Shown: piece after piece, positions 1-6,386 of the stretch | Position numbering within the stretch: the stretch's first letter is position 1 | Layout of the letters: every line of letters starts with the position of its first letter | Source: Bacillota bacterium | Lineage (GTDB): Bacteria; Bacillota; Clostridia; Oscillospirales; Oscillospiraceae | NCBI GenBank assembly: GCA_023395775.1 | Contig: JAEWYA010000149.1 | Location: 1 to 8,036, forward strand | Reading direction: 5' to 3' | DNA: 8,036 bases | Notes under the pieces: model-generated | Seen by the model: the letters and a program-made list of their open reading frames with translations, nothing else | Databases searched by the model: none | Told to the model about the DNA's origin: nothing | Position numbers and translations under genes: made by a program

Positions 1-1380
1 TCTTTTCAGCGCCTTGCCGTTAAACGGCAGAAGCGGATACAGGTATCCCGGCCCCACTACGGTCCGGTTGGCCACGACCAGCCAAATAATGAGAAGCGTT
101 CCCCCTATTAAGCCCCAAAAATCAAAAGCGGACGACAGAATCAAAAGCAGCATTCGCAGAAGTTTCACCGCGTATCCCATCTCAAAGCTGGGCTGGGAGA
201 ATCCGACAATGGACACGGAAGCCATATAGACCAATACCTCCGGCGTCAGCCACTTCGCCTGCACGGCGAAATCTCCCAAGATCAGAGCACCCAGCATGGA
301 AAACGAGTTGGACAGCGCGTTGGGTGTGTTGAGACACGCGAGCTTTAAAAGATCGATCAGGAATTCCACCACCAGCAGCTGTGCCAGCAGGGGCAGCGCG
401 CAGGGCTGCGGCTTCGCCAAAAAAATCAGCCAGTCCGGCAAACGGTTGGGCTTGTTTACCAGCAGATACCACATCGGCGTGATAAACAGGCTGAGAATCA
501 TCACCACCATCCGCAGGATACGCAAATACGTCCCCACCAGAGGCGGAAAGTAAAAATCGTTGACCTCCTGAGAGTAATCAAAGATCGTGGTGGGCAGCAG
601 CATCACCGCCGGAGTGTTGTCCACCAGTACCACGATGTGTCCTTCCAGAACCGTGGCCGCCGCCGTATCGGGCCGCTCGCTGTACCGAATTTTTGGAAAC
701 GGATTATACCATTGTTTTGGACGGATGGCCTCCGCCAGGCTCTCCTGCCCCATGGAGAGAGAGTGAACATCGATGGCGTCCAGTTTTCTGCGCAGCTGAT
801 CCAACAGCTTGTGATCCACCCGGTCATCCATATAGCACAGCACCACGTCCGTTTTACTCCGTCCGCCCACCTTATGGCCTTCCATTGTCAGGTGCGGGTC
901 TCGGATACGGCGGCGCAACAGCGCCATGTTGGGAACAACGGCCTCTACGAAGCCGTCGTGGGCGCCCCGCAGGACCTTTCCGTCCGCCGGCTCATCCACG
1001 CTACGGGATGGATAACCTTTTGCGTCCATCAGTGCCCCGCCGGAAACGCCTTCCATCAAAAAAAGCGTCTTCCCCAGCAGGACGGAAGTGGAAATGTCCA
1101 CCAGATCGGAAGTTACATTGGTTTCAGAAAATGTGATAAACCGATCCGCAAAATCCTGCATCTGGGTGAACGTTCTCACCTGCTCAGGGCGTAGCGACAG
1201 CCAAAACGCCCCCATTCGCTCCAAAATGGCGTCCTGACCATAGCCGTCGATTACCCAAATACGGGCTTTTCGACCGCCGATGATAAGGTCCCGCGACACC
1301 AGATCGCAGTTGCGGCCCACGCCCAGCAGCGTGTCAATGTGTCGGACATTGTCGTCGTATTGGTTTGAAAGCTGTTCCAT
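1..1380 (-). CDS. spoVAF: Spore germination protein, SpoVAF type (GerA family), 3' end cut by the window edge
   Basis: 460 uninterrupted codons run from an ATG at 1380 off the left edge; family members are about 490 residues, so roughly the last 30 are missing. The GerA core is clear: YPSRSVDEP near residues 124-132, then RGAHDGFVEAVVPN (138-151) and LLRRRIRDPHL (153-163). The soluble N-terminal half is followed by VDNTPAVMLLPTT (about 253-265) and several hydrophobic helices from about 286 onward. The pattern VGTYLR...TPMWYLLVNKP...LP (282-314), the segment GDFAVQAKWLTPEVLVYMA (369-387) and the end PLLPFNGKALKR match SpoVAF better than nutrient-receptor A subunits. GerA-family proteins are inner-membrane proteins of the spore; SpoVAF is reported to help speed germination as part of an ion channel. 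The start is supported by AAAGGGAGG at 1387-1395. No other spoVA genes lie upstream, so it begins its own unit here. An ordinary GerAA-type subunit is the alternative. Confidence 0.9.
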   Translation of the reverse strand, partial: MEQLSNQYDDNVRHIDTLLGVGRNCDLVSRDLIIGGRKARIWVIDGYGQDAILERMGAFWLSLRPEQVRTFTQMQDFADRFITFSETNVTSDLVDISTSVLLGKTLFLMEGVSGGALMDAKGYPSRSVDEPADGKVLRGAHDGFVEAVVPNMALLRRRIRDPHLTMEGHKVGGRSKTDVVLCYMDDRVDHKLLDQLRRKLDAIDVHSLSMGQESLAEAIRPKQWYNPFPKIRYSERPDTAAATVLEGHIVVLVDNTPAVMLLPTTIFDYSQEVNDFYFPPLVGTYLRILRMVVMILSLFITPMWYLLVNKPNRLPDWLIFLAKPQPCALPLLAQLLVVEFLIDLLKLACLNTPNALSNSFSMLGALILGDFAVQAKWLTPEVLVYMASVSIVGFSQPSFEMGYAVKLLRMLLLILSSAFDFWGLIGGTLLIIWLVVANRTVVGPGYLYPLLPFNGKALKR

Positions 1381-1401
1381 ACCGCGCCTCCCTTTGTGGC
1401 T

Positions 1402-1432
1402 TAGTATGGTTTTTGAACGGGAAAGTTATGTG
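1402..1432 (-). promoter_or_regulatory. Likely forespore (sigma-G/sigma-F type) promoter of the spoVAF-like gene
   Basis: On the minus strand the -10 element reads CATACTA (1402-1408), an exact match to the textbook sigma-G -10. It is preceded by an 18-base spacer (1409-1426) and CACATA (1427-1432), which matches the last part of the sigma-G -35 (ATA) but lacks the preferred G. The -10 ends 21 bases before the ATG at 1380, placing the start of transcription near 1395, at the edge of the ribosome binding site AAAGGGAGG, so the leader would be very short. No good sigma-A pair was seen here. spoVAF is a sigma-G-controlled gene in Bacillus, which agrees. Without expression data this is inference. 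Confidence 0.5.
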
Positions 1433-1455
1433 AAAACCGCCCATAAGTTCCTCCG

Positions 1456-1488
1456 ATTACGGCAAACCGCTTTTTCCGTAATACGGAA
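1456..1488. repeat. Overlapping inverted repeats of a TACGG core upstream of spoVAF
   Basis: ATTACGG (1456-1462) is an inverted copy of CCGTAAT (1476-1482). CCGTA also belongs to a perfect 15-base palindrome at 1474-1488: TTCCGTA, a central A, then TACGGAA. One central arm can therefore pair with either neighbour. The cluster lies about 25 bases upstream of the proposed -35 of the spoVAF-like gene, where a regulator such as SpoVT or another DNA-binding protein could act, but no known operator was recognised. The rest of the 1381-1656 gap outside this repeat, the promoter and the terminator holds nothing I can identify. Confidence 0.45.
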
Positions 1489-1596
1489 CATTTCAGAATC
1501 AGGATGTCAGGAAATAGAAGCGCTGCTGCGCGTCTCACACTCTGACCGCGCTGCCACGCCGCCCGCTTTACAAGAGGCAGGACTTCGCATACAGCG

Positions 1597-1632
1597 AAAC
1601 GGCGGCCCGGTGCTCTCGCTCCGGGTTCGCCG
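1597..1632 (-). terminator. Probable terminator of the acetyltransferase gene
   Basis: Read on the minus strand, 25 bases past the stop codon of the upstream gene, a G+C-rich hairpin forms: CGGCGAACCCGG (1621-1632), a ten-base loop, then CCGGGCCGCCG (1600-1610), with ten base pairs and a small internal bulge. It is followed by only a short TTT (1597-1599), then a second small hairpin (TTCGC-TGTAT-GCGAA, 1584-1598) overlapping that tract. The weak U tract lowers confidence; the position between two same-strand genes is right for a terminator. Confidence 0.5.
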
Positions 1633-1656
1633 TTCCACTCGCTGGTACGATTCGGC

Positions 1657-3060
1657 TCACACCAGCTTTTCAAAATAGTAATAGGTCTCGTCCTCTCCGT
1701 TGGGCCGCATACAGGAGGAGAGCATTTTCCGGGAGGCTTCGTTCTTTTTGAAACACTTCGCCACGATCCGCGTCAGATGGACGCCGTACAGTCCCCAGTT
1801 CGCCGCGGCGGCAAAGGCCTCCGTGCCATAGCCCCAACCCTCGTATTCTTTCGCAATGCGGCAGCCAAGCTCCGCGTCGCCCCGGTAGTTAAAGCGGTAA
1901 AGAACCGCCTCGCCGATCAGCTTTCCATCCAGCCGGACGGCAAAATTCACCGCCGCGCAATTGCGGAAATCCCGCTGGGCAACCTCAAAAAAGCTCCGCT
2001 CCGTCACCGGGCCGTCCAATCCCGCCACATCGTCATAACCCCACCAGCGATTCCGCTCCCCGTCCAACACCAAGGCATTGTAAGCGGGGATATCCTCCTC
2101 CGTCAGCTCGGATAGGGTCAGCCGTTCCGTCTTCAGCTCCGGAATGGCTTTCACATGATACAAAAGCTCGTTCTGGGGGGCAAAATGATACTTGGGGGCC
2201 AGATGATCCGGCCCGTATTGCAGCTTTGAGGTTCTGAGTCCCAAGTCGGCGGCGTCGTCCTCCCGGTTGATCCAGACCGCATCTCCGCCAAAGTGCTGCG
2301 CAAACGCCTGCACCATGGCCGGATAGACGCCTACGTAGGAATACAGCGCCTTCTCAATGTGTATGATAAGGGTATCACCGCACCGCTCCGCCAGTGCCAA
2401 AGCAATCACCTTGTCCCCATTCAGCATTCCGCCGCAGAGAAACCATGGCCTGTCCAGCTGATCCAGCATCCGCTTGGCCAGCTTCAACTCTCCCGTTGCT
2501 CTGGGATCGTCCCCCTTGGCAAACTCCCCGCCGTAATCCGCCCAAAATTGGTCAATCAGCGGCATGTCCGCCGCCGTCAGCGGTCTGAACACCGCGTCCG
2601 GGCAGGCGGCTCGAAATTTCTTGATATGGTTGCGCTGGCCGGAATACCGCCGTCCGGCAAAGGTTTGCAGATCTTCCGTTTTATAAAGATAGTCCCGCCA
2701 GGTACGCACATTGCGCACCGCAGCGTACGGGTAGCGCTGGAGCAGCCGCGGCGCTTTCGCCTCGGGGACCACAGAGATTACCGGCGGCGTTCCGGTTTCC
2801 ATGCACCAGTCCTCTATGGCCGAGAGAGCCGCGTCCTCGTCCCCCTCAGGACCGGGAACAGGGTAGTCAAACACCACCTTTTTCTCCGCCCCGTTGCGAA
2901 CAATCAGGCAGCCCGCGGCTTCCGTGAAAGCAGGAAGGAGGTGCTCCCCCCACATCAGCTTCGTCCCTGCGGAATATTCGCACAGTCCATAATTGCAGTT
3001 TTCATAATACCGGCGCAGAAGCTCTCCATGCTCGGCGGCGATCGGCGTAAAACTCAGCAT
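1657..3060 (-). CDS. Two-domain acyltransferase-fold protein: DUF2156-like N-terminal half fused to a GNAT acetyltransferase
   Basis: 467 residues, no signal peptide or membrane segment. The N-terminal half (about 1-295) resembles DUF2156 proteins, related to the transferase domain of phosphatidylglycerol lysyltransferases: YSGQRNHIKKF (139-149), IEKALYSYVGVYPAMVQAF (235-253) and WINREDDAADLGLRTSKLQY (263-282) are its typical signatures. The C-terminal part (about 308-467) is a RimJ/RimL-type GNAT domain: LKTERLTLSELTEED (309-323), the acetyl-CoA loop EGWGYGTEA (407-415) and KNEASRKML (439-447). GNAT enzymes move an acetyl group from acetyl-CoA to an amine; the substrate cannot be read here. 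The start ATG at 3060 is supported by AAAGGA at 3070-3075. It is transcribed away from the sodium symporter gene, across a shared promoter region, and is followed by its own probable terminator. The fusion is continuous in frame. The domain calls are fairly firm; any substrate would be a guess. Confidence 0.88.
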   Translation of the reverse strand: MLSFTPIAAEHGELLRRYYENCNYGLCEYSAGTKLMWGEHLLPAFTEAAGCLIVRNGAEKKVVFDYPVPGPEGDEDAALSAIEDWCMETGTPPVISVVPEAKAPRLLQRYPYAAVRNVRTWRDYLYKTEDLQTFAGRRYSGQRNHIKKFRAACPDAVFRPLTAADMPLIDQFWADYGGEFAKGDDPRATGELKLAKRMLDQLDRPWFLCGGMLNGDKVIALALAERCGDTLIIHIEKALYSYVGVYPAMVQAFAQHFGGDAVWINREDDAADLGLRTSKLQYGPDHLAPKYHFAPQNELLYHVKAIPELKTERLTLSELTEEDIPAYNALVLDGERNRWWGYDDVAGLDGPVTERSFFEVAQRDFRNCAAVNFAVRLDGKLIGEAVLYRFNYRGDAELGCRIAKEYEGWGYGTEAFAAAANWGLYGVHLTRIVAKCFKKNEASRKMLSSCMRPNGEDETYYYFEKLV

Positions 3061-3128
3061 GTTCTTAAATCCTTTCTCGGTTTGCCGGAAGTCGGCGATT
3101 CTCCCTGCAAGCGCAGTGTCTTATTTCG

Positions 3129-3185
3129 ATTTGTGCATTTTGTTAATTTCGTCACAAATATATAAAAAGTTTTTGTACACTTTTT
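3129..3185. promoter_or_regulatory. Two inverted repeats in the divergent region, possible operators
   Basis: ATTTGTG (3129-3135) is repeated inverted as CACAAAT (3153-3159) across 17 bases, and AAAAAGT (3164-3170) is repeated inverted as ACTTTTT (3179-3185) across 8 bases. Both lie in the A+T-rich gap between the acetyltransferase gene and the sodium symporter gene; the second ends 11 bases before the symporter's -35. They could bind a regulator acting on either gene. The minus-strand promoter of the acetyltransferase gene must lie in this gap too, but I found no convincing -35/-10 pair for it. No known binding-site consensus was recognised. Confidence 0.35.
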
Positions 3186-3196
3186 ACCTCTTCCCC

Positions 3197-3225
3197 TTGA
3201 CTTCACACTTTATTCATAGTATATT
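3197..3225 (+). promoter_or_regulatory. Sigma-A promoter of the NSS transporter gene
   Basis: TTGACT (3197-3202), a 17-base spacer, and TATATT (3220-3225) differ from the housekeeping consensus by one base in each hexamer. Transcription should begin near 3232, giving a leader of about 30 bases that carries the ribosome binding site AGAAAGAGGGG (3245-3255 region) before the GTG start. Confidence 0.8.
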
Positions 3226-3261
3226 TTAGCGAGAAATTCATTTAAGAAAGAGGGGTTATTT

Positions 3262-4827
3262 GTGGAAAACGAGAGAGGCAGTTGGGGAAGCAACATCGGC
3301 TTCCTGCTGGCGGCAATTGGCTCGGCCGTCGGCCTCGGCAACATTTGGGGCTTTCCTTACAAGATGGGTAAATCGGGGGGATTTACCTTCTTGATCGTCT
3401 ACCTGCTGTTGGCGCTTTTCGTGGGCTTCACCATTATGATGGCAGAACTGGCGCTGGGCCGCAAAACCGGCACCGGACCCATCGGGGCGTATCATGCGGT
3501 GTCCAGCCGGTTCAAATGGATCGGTTGGCTGGCGGTCTTTTCTCCGTTCATCATCATGAGCTTCTATTCCGTGCTGGGCGGCTACTGCATCGAGTACATG
3601 GCTCTGAATCTGAGCGATCTGGCCTTCCAGACCGAAGCGGTTGCCGGCGGCGACCTGTTCGGCGCCATGCTGACGAATCCCTGGGGCTGCGTGGTCTACA
3701 CTCTGCTGTTCATGATCATCTGCTACTTCATCAACCGCGGCGGCATCTCCGGCGGCATTGAGAAATTCAACAACGTCGGTATGCCCGCCCTGTTCGTGAT
3801 GCTGGTCATCATCATCATCAAGAGCCTGTCCCTGCCGGGCGCTGTCGAGGGCCTGAAGTTCATGTTCGTCCCCGGCTACGCGGTGACGGGCGGCTTCATT
3901 GAGTCCGCTCCCAGCCTTGGCGCCGTTATATCCACCGCCGGCGGGCAGATGTTCTTCTCCCTGTCTCTGGCTATGGGCGCCATGATTACTTACGGCTCCT
4001 ACCTCAATAAGAAGGAAGATCTGGTTAAGAACTCCGGCATCATCGTGATCGCCGATACCACGGTCGCTATTATGGCCGGCATCGCCGTCATTCCCGCCGC
4101 TGTGGCCTATGGCATCCAGCAAGGCATTCCCGTGGGCAAGATCGCCCTGGGCGGCCCCAGCCTCCTGTTCGTAACGCTGCAAAACGTGTTCAACAGCATG
4201 GGCAGCATCGGCTCTTTGTTCGGCGTGATCTTCTATCTGTTGGTACTGATCGCCGCCATCTCCTCCGCCATCTCTCTGGTCGAGGTTATCGCCACGTTCT
4301 TCATGGACCGGGCAACCCAGCAGGGCAAAAAGCCCAACCGCCCCAAAACCGTTTTGATCGTATGCCTCGCCATTATGGTGGAAGCCACCATCGTGGCTGT
4401 GGATGGCCTCGGCTCCAACGGTATCCCGGTTCCATTTAAAGAAATGGCGGCCGTCGTGGTGGACGGCGTTACCAAATACGCCGGCTGGAATGACTGCTGG
4501 CTGGACTTCATGGATATGATGTCCGAAGGCCTTGCGATGCCTCTGGGCGCGATGCTGATGAGCATTATGATCGGCTGGGAAATCCAGCCCAAGTTCATGC
4601 TGGACGAAATCCATTCCGGCCACGGCGCCGGCATCGACGGATTCTTCGCCCTGTGCATGAAGGTCCTTGCTCCGCTGGGCATGGTCCTGATCCTGTCAGG
4701 TCAGATCGCGTCCTTCTTCGGAGCGGGTACCGCCAGCATCGGCTATATCGTAGGCATCGTCGTCTGCGTGATCGGCGTGGCCGCCGCGGTGACCTCTCCC
4801 AAGAGAAAGACGCCGGTCAAAAAATAA
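3262..4827 (+). CDS. Sodium-dependent transporter of the neurotransmitter:sodium symporter (NSS/SNF) family
   Basis: 521 residues, 11-12 hydrophobic helices, in the cell membrane; NSS proteins of bacteria (LeuT, MhsT, Tyt1) import amino acids with Na+. The start is GTG at 3262 with AAAGAGGGG seven bases upstream. Helix 1 has the unwound motif GSAVGLGNIWGFPY (20-33), helix 6 FFSLSLAMGAMITYGSY (231-247), helix 8 AAISSAISLVE (331-341). By eye the first 32 residues align with LeuT without gaps: R5 and W8 (inner gate), A22 and N27 (Na1 site) and G20 and V23 (Na2 site) are kept, as are S334 and S335 (Na2) and D418 (outer-gate aspartate). Position 30, arginine in LeuT (outer gate), is glycine here. 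LeuT N286 aligns with D265 and E290 with A269. The substrate cannot be fixed from this; an amino acid is likely. Monocistronic, between a strong promoter and a strong terminator. Confidence 0.95.
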   Translation: MENERGSWGSNIGFLLAAIGSAVGLGNIWGFPYKMGKSGGFTFLIVYLLLALFVGFTIMMAELALGRKTGTGPIGAYHAVSSRFKWIGWLAVFSPFIIMSFYSVLGGYCIEYMALNLSDLAFQTEAVAGGDLFGAMLTNPWGCVVYTLLFMIICYFINRGGISGGIEKFNNVGMPALFVMLVIIIIKSLSLPGAVEGLKFMFVPGYAVTGGFIESAPSLGAVISTAGGQMFFSLSLAMGAMITYGSYLNKKEDLVKNSGIIVIADTTVAIMAGIAVIPAAVAYGIQQGIPVGKIALGGPSLLFVTLQNVFNSMGSIGSLFGVIFYLLVLIAAISSAISLVEVIATFFMDRATQQGKKPNRPKTVLIVCLAIMVEATIVAVDGLGSNGIPVPFKEMAAVVVDGVTKYAGWNDCWLDFMDMMSEGLAMPLGAMLMSIMIGWEIQPKFMLDEIHSGHGAGIDGFFALCMKVLAPLGMVLILSGQIASFFGAGTASIGYIVGIVVCVIGVAAAVTSPKRKTPVKK

Positions 4828-4858
4828 GGGATTCTGTCTGTTTCCCCCCTGTCATCCG

Positions 4859-4893
4859 CCCGGAGAGCGCCGCACGGCGCTCTCCGGGTTTAT
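4859..4893 (+). terminator. Rho-independent terminator of the NSS transporter gene
   Basis: A perfect 13-base-pair G+C-rich stem (4859-4871 with 4876-4888, arm CCCGGAGAGCGCC) with loop GCAC is followed by TTTAT, 31 bases after the stop codon. Read from the other strand there is no U tract, so it should not end the convergent MATE transcript efficiently. The A+T-rich stretch from 4894 to 4982 beyond it holds only weak short palindromes (for example TTCTATTAGAA, 4908-4918). Confidence 0.92.
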
Positions 4894-4982
4894 TATGCGC
4901 CTTATTTCTATTAGAATATCACGATTTTCTAAATTGTTAAGATGGTATTTACCACAGGGCTAAAAAATTTAAACTCGCTTCG

Positions 4983-6332
4983 TCAATCCTTCAGCGCCTT
5001 GCTCTCCCACCGGCGTCCTCGGTAGCGCAGGAGAAACACGGCGCTGCGTACAATCCAGTCCACAAACATGGCTCCCCACATACCCAAAACACCCATCCGG
5101 AAGGTCTTCGCCATGATGACGCCCAGTACCACCCGGAACGCCCACATGGATGCGGAGGACACAAGCATGGTAAAACGGGTGTCGCCTGCGGCCCGGAGTG
5201 TCTGCGGCAGCTGGAAAGCCACGGGCCAGATCAGGATGCCGATGCCGCCGTGCAGCAGCAAAAGGATGCGGGCATAATTTGTAGCCTCCGCAGAGAGATC
5301 GTAAAGCCGCAGCAGCAGCGGCAGCAGCGCAAAAATCAGCAGGTTCGTTGCCAGCATGGCCGCATACCCCCAGCGCATCAGCTTGCGGGTATAGGTCCGG
5401 GCATCGGAGAACTCCCCCGCTCCCACACAGCGGGATACCACCGTGACCATTCCCAGCCCAATGGACTGGGGCGCCAGAATCTGAAAGCTTGCGATGGTGT
5501 TAGCAATGGCGTTGGCCGCCACGGACGCGGTGCCAAAGGCGGAGACCACCGAGAGCAGCAGCAGCTTTCCCAGCTGGAACATGCTGCCCTCCACCCCGTT
5601 GGGCACGCCCAGCAGGAGGATGTTTTTCACGATGGCCTTTTCGTGGCGGAAGGAAAACTTCTCCGGCAGATGGAGTGGAAGGGAGGGCTTTCTCAGCAGG
5701 ACGACCATCGCCACCGCCGCCACGGCCCGGGATATCAAAGTCGGGATGGCAACGCCCTCCACGCCCCGGTGAAAGCCGAAAATCAGTACGCCATTGCCCA
5801 CTACGTTGATAATATTCATCCATAGAGATACCCACATGGAAATTTTTGAGTTTCCCATCACCCGGAACAGTGCCGCTCCGGCACTGTAGATGGCAAGAAA
5901 CACCGTGGACGCCTCCACGATCAGGTAGTAGGTATCGGCGTATGCCGCCACATCCGCTTCAATCTGTCCGAAGACCACACCGAGCACAAAGGTGCGGATG
6001 CAGTAGAGCAGTACTGTGACGCCCACGGCGCACTCCCCCATGAACAGCAAAAGCTGAGCGCCTGCGCGGTTGGCCTTTTCCAGCTCCCTGCGCCCCATGT
6101 ACTGCCCCGCCACCACCGCGCCGCCGGTGGCCAGCGCGGAAAACATGCTGACCAGCAGCACATTCACCGCATCCACCAGGGACACGGCGGACACGGCCGC
6201 CTCGCCCACCCGGGCTACCATCAGCGAATCCGCAAGGCCCACCGTTATCGCCAGTAGCTGTTCCACTACCAGCGGGATGATCAGCTTTCTAAGGTCTAAA
6301 TTTGAAAATTTTGTTAAAGTCGCGCCGCCCAT
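4983..6332 (-). CDS. MATE family multidrug/toxin efflux transporter
   Basis: 449 residues, about 12 membrane helices, the usual size for the MATE family, which expels cationic drugs, dyes or metabolites from the cytoplasm using a Na+ or H+ gradient. Both homologous lobes are visible. N lobe: VGLADSLMVARVG (31-43) with D35 placed like the helix-1 aspartate used in ion coupling by NorM, ATGGAVVAGQYMGRRELEKA (68-87), and ALFRVMGNSKISMWVS (154-169). C lobe: the mirrored RCVGAGEFSDARTY (301-314) and LRAAGDTRF in the last quarter. The start is ATG at 6332; its ribosome binding site is weak (AGAGAGAAG). The AraC-family gene ends 54 bases upstream on the same strand with no terminator between, so the two are probably cotranscribed and the pump is the likely target of that regulator. 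No clear terminator follows the gene. The substrate is unknown. Confidence 0.93.
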   Translation of the reverse strand: MGGATLTKFSNLDLRKLIIPLVVEQLLAITVGLADSLMVARVGEAAVSAVSLVDAVNVLLVSMFSALATGGAVVAGQYMGRRELEKANRAGAQLLLFMGECAVGVTVLLYCIRTFVLGVVFGQIEADVAAYADTYYLIVEASTVFLAIYSAGAALFRVMGNSKISMWVSLWMNIINVVGNGVLIFGFHRGVEGVAIPTLISRAVAAVAMVVLLRKPSLPLHLPEKFSFRHEKAIVKNILLLGVPNGVEGSMFQLGKLLLLSVVSAFGTASVAANAIANTIASFQILAPQSIGLGMVTVVSRCVGAGEFSDARTYTRKLMRWGYAAMLATNLLIFALLPLLLRLYDLSAEATNYARILLLLHGGIGILIWPVAFQLPQTLRAAGDTRFTMLVSSASMWAFRVVLGVIMAKTFRMGVLGMWGAMFVDWIVRSAVFLLRYRGRRWESKALKD

Positions 6333-6386
6333 TCTGCATCTTCTCTCTAAATATTTAAAAGTCTATTCCCGCCGGATCGAGTTCCC

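Noticed and set aside
637..1194. Plus-strand open frame (185 codons) opposite the spoVAF-like gene
   Set aside because: Shadow of the conserved GerA-family frame; no domain or plausible ribosome binding site.
1334..1444. 36-codon minus-strand frame with a good GGAGG site at 1450-1454
   Set aside because: More than half of it lies inside the spoVAF-like gene in another frame, its ATG lies upstream of the proposed promoter, and the product resembles nothing known.
1401..1673. 90-codon minus-strand frame in the gap between spoVAF and the acetyltransferase gene
   Set aside because: It runs through the probable terminator hairpin and the inverted repeats, has Arg/Ala-rich composition typical of chance frames in G+C-rich DNA, and shows no domain.
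2293..3165. Plus-strand open frame (290 codons) opposite the DUF2156-GNAT gene
   Set aside because: Composition is rich in Arg, His and Pro with no recognisable motif, while the minus strand encodes two conserved domains over the same stretch.
3061..3196. Search for a riboswitch, T-box or small RNA upstream of the transporter gene
   Set aside because: The promoter at 3197-3225 leaves a leader of only about 30 bases, too short for a T-box or metabolite riboswitch, and no such fold was recognised in the rest of the gap.
3256..4623. Long minus-strand open frame (455 codons) opposite the NSS transporter gene
   Set aside because: Its product is extremely rich in His, Asp, Gln and Gly with no domain, as expected when the strand opposite a hydrophobic, G+C-rich gene is translated. 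The plus strand has a clear conserved family, promoter, ribosome binding site and terminator.
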